DNA of 64,000 nucleotides from Ideonella alba (GTDB lineage: Bacteria > Pseudomonadota > Gammaproteobacteria > Burkholderiales > Burkholderiaceae_C): positions 62,001 to 126,000 of the forward strand of contig NZ_JAGQDF010000002.1 in NCBI RefSeq assembly GCF_018069875.1, read 5' to 3'. The translations under genes were made by a program, and so were the position numbers. The notes under the pieces are model-generated. The model did not search any database. It was not told the DNA's origin and worked only from the letters and a program-made list of their open reading frames with translations. Shown piece by piece: positions 8,659 to 17,608 of the stretch. Numbering within the stretch: the first letter of the stretch is position 1; every line of letters begins with the position of its first letter.

Positions 8659-10098
8659 TCAGGCGTGGGCAGCGACGGCGGGCACCGGCACCGACACGGC
8701 CTTGCCGTTGGCGATCGTCATCACGACGTTCCAGAGCATGATGAACATGCCGCTCAGGTACAGCAGGCCGCCCAGCACGCGCATCACGTAGAACGGATAG
8801 GTCGCCTTGACGCTCTCGACGAAGCTGTAGACCAGCGTGCCGTCGGGGTTGACCGCGCGCCACATCAGACCCTGCATCACACCGGCGATCCACATCGCGG
8901 CGATGTAGAGCACGATGCCGATGGTGGCGATCCAGAAGTGCAGCTCGATCGCCTTGGTGCTGAACATCGCCTTGCGGCCGAACATGCGCGGGATCAGGTG
9001 GTACAGGCAGCCGATCGACACCAGACCCACCCAGCCCAGGGCACCGGAGTGCACGTGGCCGACGGTCCAGTCCGTGTAGTGCGACAGCGCATTGACGGTC
9101 TTGATCGACATCATCGGACCTTCGAAGGTCGACATGCCGTAGAACGACAGCGAGACGATCAGGAACTTCAGGATCGGGTCGTCACGCAGCTTGTGCCAGG
9201 CGCCCGACAGGGTCATGATGCCGTTGATCATGCCGCCCCACGACGGTGCCAGCAGGATCAGCGAGAAGATCATGCCGATCGACTGCGTCCAGTCCGGCAG
9301 CGCGGTGTAGTGCAGGTGGTGGGGGCCCGCCCACATGTACGTGAAGATCAGCGCCCAGAAGTGCACGATCGACAGGCGGTACGAGTACACCGGACGCTCG
9401 GCCTGCTTGGGGATGTAGTAGTACATCATGCCCAGGAAGGCGGCGGTCAGGAAGAAGCCCACGGCATTGTGGCCGTACCACCATTGCACCATCGCGTCCT
9501 GGACACCGGCGTAGGCCGAGTAGCTCTTGGTGAGCGTGACCGGGATTTCAGCGCTGTTGACGATGTGCAGCAGGGCCACGGCGATGATGAAGGCGCCGAA
9601 GAACCAGTTCGCCACATAGATGTGGCGCACCTTGCGGATGCCCACCGTGCCGAAGAACACCACGGCGTACGCGACCCAGGTGACCGTGATCAGGATGTCG
9701 ATCGGCCACTCCAGTTCGGCGTATTCCTTGCCGGTGGTGATGCCCAGCGGCAGCGTGATCACCGCCAGCACGATGGTCAGGTTCCAGCCCAGGAAGGTGA
9801 ACCAGGCCAGGCCAGGCGCGAACAGCCGGGTCTGGCAGGTGCGCTGGACCACGTGGTAGCTGGTGGCGAAGAGCACCGAGCCACCGAACGCGAAGATCAC
9901 TGCATTGGTGTGCAGCGGTCGCAGGCGACCGTAGCTGAGCCACGGAATGCCGTTGATCAACTCAGGCCAGGCGAGCTGGGAAGCGACGATGACGCCCACC
10001 AGCATGCCGACGATGCCGTACACGACGGACAGGACAGCAAACCATCGGACGACTCCGTCTTCATAGACCGGTTGCCCCGGTGCGGAACTATTTGCCAT
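8659..10098 (-). CDS. ccoN: cbb3-type cytochrome c oxidase catalytic subunit I, CcoN
   Basis: 479 residues, the haem-copper catalytic subunit with about twelve transmembrane helices. It reduces oxygen to water with high affinity and pumps protons. Visible landmarks are the haem-ligand region [17 protein letters not shown], the [10 protein letters not shown] segment carrying the CuB His of cbb3 enzymes, and THEGPMMSI-like [21 protein letters not shown] followed by [21 protein letters not shown] (10105-10111) gives a strong ribosome site with six-base spacing. An FNR-dependent promoter sits just upstream, inside ccoS. Confidence 0.96.
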   Translation of the reverse strand: MANSSAPGQPVYEDGVVRWFAVLSVVYGIVGMLVGVIVASQLAWPELINGIPWLSYGRLRPLHTNAVIFAFGGSVLFATSYHVVQRTCQTRLFAPGLAWFTFLGWNLTIVLAVITLPLGITTGKEYAELEWPIDILITVTWVAYAVVFFGTVGIRKVRHIYVANWFFGAFIIAVALLHIVNSAEIPVTLTKSYSAYAGVQDAMVQWWYGHNAVGFFLTAAFLGMMYYYIPKQAERPVYSYRLSIVHFWALIFTYMWAGPHHLHYTALPDWTQSIGMIFSLILLAPSWGGMINGIMTLSGAWHKLRDDPILKFLIVSLSFYGMSTFEGPMMSIKTVNALSHYTDWTVGHVHSGALGWVGLVSIGCLYHLIPRMFGRKAMFSTKAIELHFWIATIGIVLYIAAMWIAGVMQGLMWRAVNPDGTLVYSFVESVKATYPFYVMRVLGGLLYLSGMFIMLWNVVMTIANGKAVSVPVPAVAAHA

Positions 10099-10148
10099 TG
10101 AAGGCCTCCTTCTTCTTGAGACTCAAAGGGACTCAGGTAACCCTAGGA

Positions 10149-10340
10149 TCAGGATTGTTTTGTAAGCGGTCTTGCGGCCGCTTGATCGGCATCAACCGGG
10201 GTGACCTCCTGTTGCAGGATCCGCTCACCCTCGCGTTCCAGATCGTCGAACTGACCACGGTGCAGGGCCCAGGCGAACACGCCGATGATCCCCAGCACCA
10301 GCACCGCAGACAGCGGGATCAGCAACCACATCACTTCCAT
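10149..10340 (-). CDS. ccoS: cbb3 oxidase maturation protein CcoS
   Basis: 63 residues beginning MEVMWLLIPLSAVLVLGIIG. One N-terminal transmembrane helix is followed by the family-typical FAWALHRGQFDDLEREGERIL motif, then a short variable tail. CcoS is needed for cofactor insertion into the CcoN subunit. It starts 11 bases after the ccoI stop and so belongs to a ccoI-ccoS unit. Its 3' end carries the FNR box of the downstream ccoN promoter. Confidence 0.93.
   Translation of the reverse strand: MEVMWLLIPLSAVLVLGIIGVFAWALHRGQFDDLEREGERILQQEVTPVDADQAAARPLTKQS
10154..10195 (-). promoter_or_regulatory. FNR-activated (class II) promoter of ccoNOQP, with perfect FNR box inside ccoS
   Basis: TTGATCGGCATCAA at 10182-10195 matches the FNR consensus (TTGAT-N4-ATCAA) at every defined base. 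Reading towards ccoN, AACAAT (10154-10159 on the plus strand as ATTGTT) lies exactly where the -10 element falls if the box is centred at -41.5. The predicted start is near 10147, leaving a leader of about 49 nt. The box is inside the last codons of ccoS. Confidence 0.8.
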
Positions 10341-10351
10341 CGCGACTCTCT

Positions 10352-12622
10352 TCAGCGGGCCAGCCGCAGCGAATTGCCCACCACCAGCAGCGAGCTGAGC
10401 GCCATGCCCAGACCCGCGGCCCAGGGCGGCAGGTAGCCTGCCAGCGCCAGCGGAATGCAGGCCGCGTTGTAGACCGCGGCCCAGATCAGGTTCTGCCGCA
10501 CGATGCCGATGGCGCGCCGGGCCAGCTGGCGCGCCATCACCAGATCGGCCAGGCGGTTCGAGCTGACCACGGCGTCGGCGTGCACGCGCGAGACCAGCGC
10601 GCCATGCCCCATCGCGAAAGACACATCGGCACGCGCCAGTACCGGGGCGTCGTTGACCCCGTCGCCCACCATGCCGCAGACCTGCCCGGCGGCCTGGGCC
10701 TGGGCGACGACGGCCAGCTTGTCCTCGGGCGTGGCACCACCCTGCGCCAGATCCAGCCCCAGCGCCGAACCGACCGCCTGCACGCGCAGCGGGTCATCGC
10801 CGGACAGCAGCGCCACCTGGACGCCGCCCGCCTGCAAGGCCTGCACGGCCTGGCGGGCATCGGGCCGCAGGCGCTCCTCGAAGCCGAAGCGCCACTGCAC
10901 CTGGCCCACCGGTCCGAAACAGACCTCCTGGCCGCGCGCCGGCAAACCGGGCTCGGCCTGCACCCAGGCCCGCGAACCCAGGCGCCAGCGCCGTCCGGTG
11001 GGATCGGTGGCCTGCATCCCCTGCCCGGCTTCCTCCTGGACATCGGCCCAGTCCACCGCCTGCGCGCGGCCCACGGCGCGCGGATCGCTGGCCAGGGCCT
11101 GCGCCAGCGGGTGCGACGACCAGCGGGCCAGGGCCAGTGCGGCCTGCTCGGCCTGCGCCTGGGGCTCGTCACCGGCCTCGCGCTCGGTGGAGGACCAGTG
11201 CGGCCGGTCCTCGGTCAGCGTGCCCGTCTTGTCCATGAACAGGCGGTCGATGCGGGCCAGGGCTTCCAGCGCATCCAGGCGCTGCACCATCACGCCGCGC
11301 CGGGCCAGCGCCCCGGTGGCCGCCACCAGCGCCGACGGCGCGGCCAGCGACAGCGCGCACGGGCAGGTGACGATCAGCACCGACACCATCACCCACAGCG
11401 CACGGTCGGGGTCGATCAGGCTCCAGACCGCCGCGGCGCCGAAGGCCAGCAGCAGCACCGCCCACAGGAAAGGACCGGCCCAGGCGTCGGCCCAGCGCGC
11501 CAGCGCCGGGCGCTGGCTGAGGGCGTCGCGCATCATTGTGACGATGGCCTGGTAGCGGGTGTCGGCGCCGACGCGCTCGACCCGCATCACCACCGGCCCG
11601 CCCAGGTTCAGGCTGCCACCCACCAGTTCGTCGCCGGGCTGATGCAGCACGGGCACCGACTCGCCGCTCAGCAGCGACTCGTCGGCCTGCGTCGTGCCCA
11701 CTTCCAGCCGGCCATCGGCCGGGAAGGCCGCGCCCAGCGGTACGCGCACGCGGTCGCCCGGCTGCAGTCGCTGCACGCTGATGCGCTCGACCTCGCCATC
11801 GGCGCGCAGGCGCAGCGCGGTTTCCGGCATGCCGGCCAGCGACTGCTCCAGCGCCTCGGCGGCGCGGTGGCGCGCGCTCATCTCCAGATAGCGCCCGCCC
11901 AGCAGGAAGCTGATGAACATCGTGAACGAATCGAAGTAGACCTCGTGTCCGAACACGCCGTGGGGGTCGAAGGTGGCGCCGGAACTGGCCACGAAGGTCA
12001 CCAGCAGACCCAGCGCCACCGGCACGTCCATGCTGATGCGCCGGGCGCGAACCGCATGCCAGGCGTTGCGCATCATCGGCCCGGCCGAGAACAGCAGCAC
12101 CGGCAGCGACACCAGCCAGCAGCCCCAGTTCAGCAACTGGCGCAGGTCGGGCTCGATCTGGTTGCCGCTGGCCACGTAACTGGGCGTGGCGAACATCATC
12201 ACCTGCATGGCGCAGAAACTGGCCACGAACAGACGCCACAGCGCCTGGCGACGCTCGCGCCGGCGCAACTCGCGCGCCGGAGCGGCGGCATCGGGCACGG
12301 CGTCATAGCCGGCACCGCGCACCGCGCGCACCAGCGCCGAGGGACGGGTGCGCGAAGGATCCCAACGCACCTGGGCGCGGTGGCCGGCGGCGTTGACCTG
12401 GGCGTCCAGCACGCCGTCAACCCGCAGCAGCGCGGCTTCGATCGTGCCCGCGCAGGCGGCGCAGTACATGCCCGAGACCAGGAAGGCCGATTCGGCCACC
12501 CGCGCCCCACCGCCCTGCTCCACCATCCGCGTGAAGGCCCGCTGCTCGACGGGGTCATCCAGCACGTCCAGTTCGGCGTTGGATCCCGGATCAGGTTCGG
12601 CGATGGCAGCAGACGACGTCAC
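10352..12622 (-). CDS. ccoI: Copper-translocating P1B-type ATPase CcoI
   Basis: 756 residues. CcoI/FixI exports copper for the CuB centre of cbb3 oxidase. An N-terminal heavy-metal domain contains SGMYCAACAGTIE (Cys54 and Cys57). Further landmarks are the transport motif C420-P421-C422, the phosphorylation site D464-KTGTLT, and the hinge motif MVGDGVNDAPVLARADVSFA. An extra N-terminal stretch of about 45 residues precedes the metal-binding domain, as is usual for CcoI. It is followed by ccoS and is divergent from the DUF192 gene. Confidence 0.94.
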   Translation of the reverse strand: MTSSAAIAEPDPGSNAELDVLDDPVEQRAFTRMVEQGGGARVAESAFLVSGMYCAACAGTIEAALLRVDGVLDAQVNAAGHRAQVRWDPSRTRPSALVRAVRGAGYDAVPDAAAPARELRRRERRQALWRLFVASFCAMQVMMFATPSYVASGNQIEPDLRQLLNWGCWLVSLPVLLFSAGPMMRNAWHAVRARRISMDVPVALGLLVTFVASSGATFDPHGVFGHEVYFDSFTMFISFLLGGRYLEMSARHRAAEALEQSLAGMPETALRLRADGEVERISVQRLQPGDRVRVPLGAAFPADGRLEVGTTQADESLLSGESVPVLHQPGDELVGGSLNLGGPVVMRVERVGADTRYQAIVTMMRDALSQRPALARWADAWAGPFLWAVLLLAFGAAAVWSLIDPDRALWVMVSVLIVTCPCALSLAAPSALVAATGALARRGVMVQRLDALEALARIDRLFMDKTGTLTEDRPHWSSTEREAGDEPQAQAEQAALALARWSSHPLAQALASDPRAVGRAQAVDWADVQEEAGQGMQATDPTGRRWRLGSRAWVQAEPGLPARGQEVCFGPVGQVQWRFGFEERLRPDARQAVQALQAGGVQVALLSGDDPLRVQAVGSALGLDLAQGGATPEDKLAVVAQAQAAGQVCGMVGDGVNDAPVLARADVSFAMGHGALVSRVHADAVVSSNRLADLVMARQLARRAIGIVRQNLIWAAVYNAACIPLALAGYLPPWAAGLGMALSSLLVVGNSLRLAR

Positions 12623-12718
12623 GACGGCGGAGGAACAAGGAGAAGCGATTCAGAGACAGGCGCGCCATCGGACGGACCGCGGGCGCACGATAATCTAGCG
12701 CCACGACCTGTATTGGAC

Positions 12719-13186
12719 ATGACAAAGATCAAGCCAACGCCCGCCACCCTCGCTCATCTGGCCTGCCTGGCCCTGGGCAGCCTGTCGATTGCGGCATCGG
12801 CGCAACAGGCGCAGCAGTTGCCGACCGTCAACCTGGGCGCGGGCATGTACAACATCGTTGCCCAGGTCGCCCGCACCGAGGATCAGCGCGCCACTGGCCT
12901 GATGTACCGGCGCGAGATGCCGGCCCACGAAGGCATGATCTTCGTCTTCGAGCAGCCCGCCACCCAGTGCTTCTGGATGCGCAACACGCTGATCCCGCTG
13001 TCGACCGCCTTCGTCGATGAAGACGGCACGATCGTCAACATCGAGGACATGGCCCCGATGACCGAGAACTCGCACTGCTCGAAGAAGCCGGTGCGATTCG
13101 TGCTGGAGATGAACCAGGGCTGGTTCGCCAAGCGCGGCTTCAAGGCCGGCAGCAAGCTGCGCGGGCCCCTGTTCAAGGCCTCCTGA
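12719..13186 (+). CDS. Exported DUF192 family protein
   Basis: 155 residues. An N-terminal signal peptide (hydrophobic residues about 12-28, ending SIAASAQQ) is followed by a DUF192 domain. Family motifs are ARTEDQRATGLMYRREMP, HEGMIFVF and CFWMRNTLIPLSTAFVDEDG. The molecular function of DUF192 is not established. The gene is divergent from ccoI and convergent with sodB, with a hairpin between the two stops. The ATG at 12719 fits the signal peptide; I see no strong ribosome site. Confidence 0.85.
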   Translation: MTKIKPTPATLAHLACLALGSLSIAASAQQAQQLPTVNLGAGMYNIVAQVARTEDQRATGLMYRREMPAHEGMIFVFEQPATQCFWMRNTLIPLSTAFVDEDGTIVNIEDMAPMTENSHCSKKPVRFVLEMNQGWFAKRGFKAGSKLRGPLFKAS

Positions 13187-13203
13187 GCGGCCAGAAACGA
13201 CAC

Positions 13204-13224
13204 AGGCCGGCGGTGAGCCGGCCT
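13204..13224. terminator. Bidirectional hairpin between the DUF192 gene and sodB
   Basis: An 8-bp perfect stem AGGCCGGC / GCCGGCCT with loop GGTGA lies between two convergent stop codons. There is no clear U-tract, so termination is inferred from position. Confidence 0.45.
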
Positions 13225-13250
13225 GCGGTGCTGAGAGACTGTCTGACTGG

Positions 13251-13835
13251 TCAGGCGAAGTTCGCCTCGGCGAACGACCAGTTGACCAGCGAGTTCAGGA
13301 AGGTCTCGACGAACTTCGGGCGCAGGTTGCGGAAGTCCACGTAGTAGGCGTGCTCCCACACGTCGATCGTCAGCAGCGCCTTGTCGCCGGTGGTCAGCGG
13401 GGTGCCCGCGGCGCCCATGTTGACGATGTCCACCGAGCCGTCAGCCTTCTTGACCAGCCAGGTCCAGCCCGAGCCGAAGTTGCCCACGGCGCTCTTGGTG
13501 AAGGCTTCCTTGAAGGCGGCGTACGAGCCCCACTTGGCGTTGATCGCCGCGGCCAGCGCGCCCGAGGGCTCGCCGCCACCGTCCTTCTTCAGGCAGTTCC
13601 AGAAGAAGGTGTGGTTCCAGATCTGGGCCGCGTTGTTGTAGATGCCGGCCGTCGACTTCTTGACGATGTCTTCCAGGCTGGCGTTCTCGAACTCGGTGCC
13701 CGGGATCAGGTTGTTCAGGTTGGTGACGTAGGCGTTGTGGTGCTTGCCATGGTGGTACTCCAGCGTCTCGCGGCTCATGTGCGGAGCCAGGTCGTCGAGG
13801 CCGAAGGGCAGCGCGGGCAGCGTGTGGGTCGTCAT
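13251..13835 (-). CDS. sodB: Superoxide dismutase [Fe] SodB
   Basis: 194 residues. It dismutates superoxide to hydrogen peroxide and oxygen. The four metal ligands are visible: His28 (EYHHGKHHNAYV), His75 (QIWNHTFFWN), Asp158 and His162 (DVWEHAYYVDFRN). Gln71 in NNAAQIWNH is the residue that marks the iron enzyme; manganese enzymes carry a Gln at a different position. No signal peptide, so cytoplasmic. It appears to be transcribed alone, and an AGGAG sequence precedes the ATG. Confidence 0.96.
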   Translation of the reverse strand: MTTHTLPALPFGLDDLAPHMSRETLEYHHGKHHNAYVTNLNNLIPGTEFENASLEDIVKKSTAGIYNNAAQIWNHTFFWNCLKKDGGGEPSGALAAAINAKWGSYAAFKEAFTKSAVGNFGSGWTWLVKKADGSVDIVNMGAAGTPLTTGDKALLTIDVWEHAYYVDFRNLRPKFVETFLNSLVNWSFAEANFA

Positions 13836-13951
13836 GGAATCTCCTTGATGGGGGTGGGCATCCTGGCGGCCGGGGATCCTGGCGCGCTCAGGGGGCTAAC
13901 GTTGTGATTGTAGGCAGGCACTGAGGCCTGGGCCGCCATGGGGTCAAGCGC

Positions 13952-15241
13952 TCAGCCTGGTGCACCAGGAGGATGCGTCACCGCCATGCCCACTTCGCCA
14001 TCGGCCCAGACCGCGGTGAGCGCCTGGCCCTGCTGCAGACCCTGGGCGCGCAGCACCGGCTGGCCGTCGGCATCGGTCACCCAGGCGTAGCCGCGCTCCA
14101 GCACCCGGCGGGGGTCCAGCGCGCCCAGCTGCGCGGCCAGTGCGCCCAGGCGGGCACGCCGCTCGGCCGTGGCCTGCTCGGCCGCGCGGTGCACACGTTG
14201 GCCGCGCAAGGCCAGTGCCTCGGTGCTCTGGCGGGTGGCGGCGCGCAGCGCGGCCAGCAGGCGCTCGCCCTGGCGATCCAGCGCCAGGCGCTGCAGCCCG
14301 ATGGCCTGCGCCGGTCGCCGCAGACGCAGGCCCAGCAGGTCCAGGCGCTGGCCGTGGCGGTCCAGTTCGCGCTGCCACTGCCGCCGCAGCAGGTGGGCGC
14401 GCGTGTCCAGCGCGCTCAGCAACTCGTCCAGCGCCGGGGCCACCTGCTCGGCCGCTGCGGTGGGCGTGGCCGCCCGCCGGTCGGCCGCCAGATCGGCCAG
14501 CGTGATGTCGCTCTCGTGGCCCACGCCGCAGATCACCGGCAGCGGCGAGGCCGCGATCGCCCGCACCACGCGCTCGTCGTTGAAGGCCCACAGGTCCTCG
14601 AGCGAGCCTCCGCCGCGGCACAGCAGGATCGCTTCAGCGTGGGGATCGGCCGCCGCCGCGGCCAGGGCTCGGACCAGCGACGCCGGCGCCTCCGCGCCCT
14701 GCACCAGGCTGGGCACCAGGTGCAGCGCCACATAGGGTGCGCGCCGGGCCAGTGTGGTGACGACATCATGCAGGGCCGCGCCCGACGCCGAGGTCACCAG
14801 CGCCACGCAGCGCGGCAGCGCCGGCAAGGAGCGCTTGCGCGCGGCGTCGAACAGGCCCAGCGCTTCGAGCCGGGCTTTCAGACGCAGGAATTCCTCGTAC
14901 AGCGAGCCGGCCCCGACCAGCGACATCGCCTCGACCACCATCTGCAGCTCACCGCGCGCCTCGTAGACCGCCAGACGGCCACGCAGCTCGACCTGCTGGC
15001 CGTCGCGCGGCGCGAACGCCAGCAGCGAGGCCGCACGGCGGAACATCGCGCAGCGCAGCGCAGCACCGGCGCCGCTGCCGTCCTTCAGCGTGAAGTAGCA
15101 ATGGCCGCTGGCCGCGCGGGTGAAGCCGCTGAGCTCGCCGCGCACGCTGACCGACGCGAAGCGCGCCGACAGGGCATCGCCCACCGCCAGCAACAGCGCC
15201 CCGACGCTCCAGGCCCGCGATGCCGGTTCCAGCGTCGTCAT
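13952..15241 (-). CDS. xseA: Exodeoxyribonuclease VII large subunit XseA
   Basis: 429 residues. With XseB it degrades single-stranded DNA and acts in mismatch repair. An N-terminal OB-fold (about 10-105) contains GELSGFTRAASGHCYFTLKD. The catalytic domain shows ALVTSASGAALHDV and LLCRGGGSLEDLWAFNDERV, then CGVGHESDITLADLAADRRA; an Arg/Leu/Gln-rich coiled coil (about 270-380) and a short C-terminal domain (RVLERGYAWVTD) follow. The frame stays open upstream, but ATG 15241 gives the usual N-terminus. Divergent from exbB by 75 bases. No xseB is in the window. Confidence 0.93.
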   Translation of the reverse strand: MTTLEPASRAWSVGALLLAVGDALSARFASVSVRGELSGFTRAASGHCYFTLKDGSGAGAALRCAMFRRAASLLAFAPRDGQQVELRGRLAVYEARGELQMVVEAMSLVGAGSLYEEFLRLKARLEALGLFDAARKRSLPALPRCVALVTSASGAALHDVVTTLARRAPYVALHLVPSLVQGAEAPASLVRALAAAAADPHAEAILLCRGGGSLEDLWAFNDERVVRAIAASPLPVICGVGHESDITLADLAADRRAATPTAAAEQVAPALDELLSALDTRAHLLRRQWQRELDRHGQRLDLLGLRLRRPAQAIGLQRLALDRQGERLLAALRAATRQSTEALALRGQRVHRAAEQATAERRARLGALAAQLGALDPRRVLERGYAWVTDADGQPVLRAQGLQQGQALTAVWADGEVGMAVTHPPGAPG

Positions 15242-15316
15242 GCCGTGCCGCGCCGAGGCCCGCGGCCTTCGGTCCATAATCGCGCGTTCATTGAAAAGGA
15301 CCGTGTCAGGGACCGC

Positions 15317-15943
15317 ATGCTGTCGATCATACAAGCCGCCGGCTGGCCGATCTGGCCATTGATCCTGTGTTCCGTGGCTGCGTTGGCGCTGGTGTTCGAG
15401 CGCCTGTCGGCGCTGCGCCGCGCCCGCATCGCGCCCGACGGCCTGGTGGACGAGGTGATCGGCGTCACCCGCCAGGCCATGCCCACCGCCGACATGCTGT
15501 CGAAGCTGGCCGACAACTCGCTGCTGGGCTCGGTCTTGGCCGCCGGCGTCAAGGTGGTGGCCCTGGATCCGCGCTGCCCCGAGGAACAGATCCGGGAAGC
15601 CTTCGAGAGCGCCGGCCGCGCCGCGGCCCACCAACTGGAGCGCTACCTGAACGCGCTGGCCACGATCGCCTCCGCCGCCCCGCTGCTGGGCCTGCTGGGC
15701 ACGGTGATCGGCATGATCGAGATCTTCGGCTCGCAGGGCGGCAGCGGCACCAATCCGGCGCAGCTGGCGCACGGCATCTCGGTGGCGCTGTACAACACCG
15801 CCTTCGGCCTGATGGTGGCCATCCCCTCGCTGATCGCGCATCGCTTCTTCCGCGGGCGGGTGAACGAGTCGCTGCACGAGATGGAGCAAGGCGCCGAGCG
15901 GCTGCTGCACCACCTGCGCCGCCTGCCGCTGCGGCAGTTCTGA
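15317..15943 (+). CDS. exbB: MotA/TolQ/ExbB proton channel family protein
   Basis: 208 residues. ExbB forms the inner-membrane proton channel that, with ExbD and TonB, energises outer-membrane receptors. Three transmembrane helices are seen (about 11-29, 113-135 and 152-176). The MotA/ExbB signature lies in ASAAPLLGLLGTVIGMIEIF, and SVALYNTAFGLMVAIPSLIA follows. exbD starts eight bases after the stop. No tonB is adjacent, so the partner must be elsewhere or this pair serves a Tol-like role. Confidence 0.9.
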   Translation: MLSIIQAAGWPIWPLILCSVAALALVFERLSALRRARIAPDGLVDEVIGVTRQAMPTADMLSKLADNSLLGSVLAAGVKVVALDPRCPEEQIREAFESAGRAAAHQLERYLNALATIASAAPLLGLLGTVIGMIEIFGSQGGSGTNPAQLAHGISVALYNTAFGLMVAIPSLIAHRFFRGRVNESLHEMEQGAERLLHHLRRLPLRQF

Positions 15944-15951
15944 GGCCGGCC

Positions 15952-16380
15952 ATGAACTTCCGCCGCCCCACCAGCGAGGAACCGGAGATCAACCTGATCC
16001 CGTTCATCGACGTGCTGCTGGTGATCCTGATCTTCCTGATGCTGTCGACCACCTACTCGAAGTTCACCGAGTTGCAGGTGACCTTGCCCGTGGCCGACGC
16101 CGACGCCACCCGCGAGCGCCCGGCCGAGATCATCGTCAGCGTCACGGCCGATGGCCGCTACGCGCTGGACGGCCAGCTCGTCGAAGGCCGCAGCGTCGAT
16201 GTGCTGGGCGCTGCGCTGCGCGAGAGCGCGAGCCAGCGCAAGGACCCCTTCCTGATCATCTCCGCCGATGCCGCCGCGGCCCACCAGTCGGTGATCAACG
16301 TGCTGGACGCTGCCCGGCGCGCCGGCCTGTCGCGCATCACCTTCGCGGCGCAGAACGGCAGCCACGCCAACGAACAGTGA
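15952..16380 (+). CDS. exbD: Biopolymer transport protein ExbD/TolR family
   Basis: 142 residues. The N-terminal helix EINLIPFIDVLLVILIFLML contains the conserved membrane Asp (residue 20, in PFIDVLLV) needed for proton coupling. A periplasmic ExbD/TolR domain follows, ending in VINVLDAARRAGLSRITFA. It acts with ExbB. The stop overlaps the GTG start of lpxK (GTGA, 16377-16380), so it shares an operon with lipid A synthesis genes. This exbBD-lpxK-kdsB arrangement is common in betaproteobacteria. Confidence 0.92.
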   Translation: MNFRRPTSEEPEINLIPFIDVLLVILIFLMLSTTYSKFTELQVTLPVADADATRERPAEIIVSVTADGRYALDGQLVEGRSVDVLGAALRESASQRKDPFLIISADAAAAHQSVINVLDAARRAGLSRITFAAQNGSHANEQ

Positions 16381-17414
16381 GCCGTTTCGGCGACGCCCTG
16401 CAGGCCCAGTGGTGGCGGCCCGAACCGGGGGTGCTGGCCTGGCTGCTGTGGCCGCTGTCCTGGGGCCTGCAGCGCGCTGCGCTGTGGCTGCGCGGGCGTG
16501 ATCGCCAGCGCGCACGGCAACTGCCGGTGCCGGTCCTGGTGGTGGGCAACCTGATCGTCGGCGGTGCCGGCAAGACGCCCACCACGATCGCCCTGATCCA
16601 GGCGCTGCGGGAGCGCGGCTGGCGGCCCGGGCTGATTTCGCGCGGCCACGGCCGACGCGACAGTGGGCTGCGCCTGCTGGGTCCCCAGGTCAGCGCCGCC
16701 GAGGTGGGCGACGAGCCCTTGCTGATCCACCGCCGCACCGGCGTGCCCGGCATGGTGGGCGCCGATCGCACCGAGGCCGCACGCAGCCTGTTGGGCGCCC
16801 ACCCCGAGGTGAACCTGCTGCTGGCTGACGACGGCCTGCAGCACGCCCGGCTGGCGCGCGACTGGCAGCTGATCGTCTTCGATGCGCGCGGCATCGGCAA
16901 CGGCCTGACCCTGCCCGCTGGCCCGCTGCGCGAGCCGTGGACGACCCGCGTGCCGGCGCACAGCAGCGTGCTGTACAACGCCGAGCAGCCCAGCACGCCC
17001 TGGCCGGGCCACCTGGCCCAGCGCCGCCTGGCAGGCGCCGTGCCGCTGGCCGACTGGTGGGCGGGCCAGCCGCCAGCTGCGGACGCCTGGCAGACCCTGG
17101 GCAGCGGGCCGGTGCCGCTGGCCGCGGCGGGGCTGGCCGAGCCCGAGCGCTTCTTCACCATGCTGCGCGCCCAGGGCCTGGACTGCCGCTGCCTGCCGCT
17201 GCCCGACCACGCGCCGCTCGATCCCCTGCCCTGGCCGGCCAACGAGCCGGTGGTGCTGCTGACCGAGAAGGACGCGGTCAAGCTGTCGCCCGGCCGGTTG
17301 CCGCCGGGCCAGTCCATCTGGGTGGTGGCGCTAGACTTCCAGCTACCGCGGGCGCTGGTCGACGAGATCGACCAGGCCCTTCACGCCTGCCACCCCCACA
17401 AGCCTGCCCGATGA
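16377..17414 (+). CDS. lpxK: Tetraacyldisaccharide 4'-kinase LpxK
   Basis: 345 residues with a GTG start that overlaps exbD by four bases. LpxK phosphorylates the 4' position of tetraacyldisaccharide 1-phosphate to give lipid IVA at the inner membrane. An N-terminal amphipathic/hydrophobic segment (WLLWPLSWGLQRAALWLR) precedes the P-loop in VVGNLIVGGAGKTPTTIALI. Other family motifs are ISRGHGRRDSGLRLL and LLLADDGLQHARLARD. The stop overlaps the next ATG. Confidence 0.94.
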   Translation: MSRFGDALQAQWWRPEPGVLAWLLWPLSWGLQRAALWLRGRDRQRARQLPVPVLVVGNLIVGGAGKTPTTIALIQALRERGWRPGLISRGHGRRDSGLRLLGPQVSAAEVGDEPLLIHRRTGVPGMVGADRTEAARSLLGAHPEVNLLLADDGLQHARLARDWQLIVFDARGIGNGLTLPAGPLREPWTTRVPAHSSVLYNAEQPSTPWPGHLAQRRLAGAVPLADWWAGQPPAADAWQTLGSGPVPLAAAGLAEPERFFTMLRAQGLDCRCLPLPDHAPLDPLPWPANEPVVLLTEKDAVKLSPGRLPPGQSIWVVALDFQLPRALVDEIDQALHACHPHKPAR

Positions 17415-17608
17415 GTGTCGACCACCGATTGCTGGACCTGCTGGTCTGCCCCCTGTGCAAGAGTTCGCTGCGCCTGCGCCGCGATGAGCAGAATCGCCCC
17501 ACCGAACTGGTCTGTGTGGCCGATCGCCTGGCCTTCCCGATCCGTGATGGCATCCCGGTGATGCTGGCCAACGAGGCGCGTGCGCTGCCGGCCGAGGAAG
17601 AGGCGTGA
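17411..17608 (+). CDS. Trm112 family protein (UPF0434, YcaR-like)
   Basis: 65 residues. A small zinc-ribbon-like protein beginning [20 protein letters not shown] and containing [20 protein letters not shown]; only the first Cys pair and one further Cys remain. Eukaryotic Trm112 activates methyltransferases, but the bacterial role is unclear. It overlaps lpxK by four bases (ATGA) and kdsB by four bases (GTGA), the conserved lpxK-ycaR-kdsB order. Confidence 0.9.
   Translation: MSVDHRLLDLLVCPLCKSSLRLRRDEQNRPTELVCVADRLAFPIRDGIPVMLANEARALPAEEEA

Noticed and set aside
15242..15913. Long N-terminal extension of XseA opposite exbB
   Set aside because: It is antisense to exbB and has no domain; XseA has its normal N-terminus from 15241.
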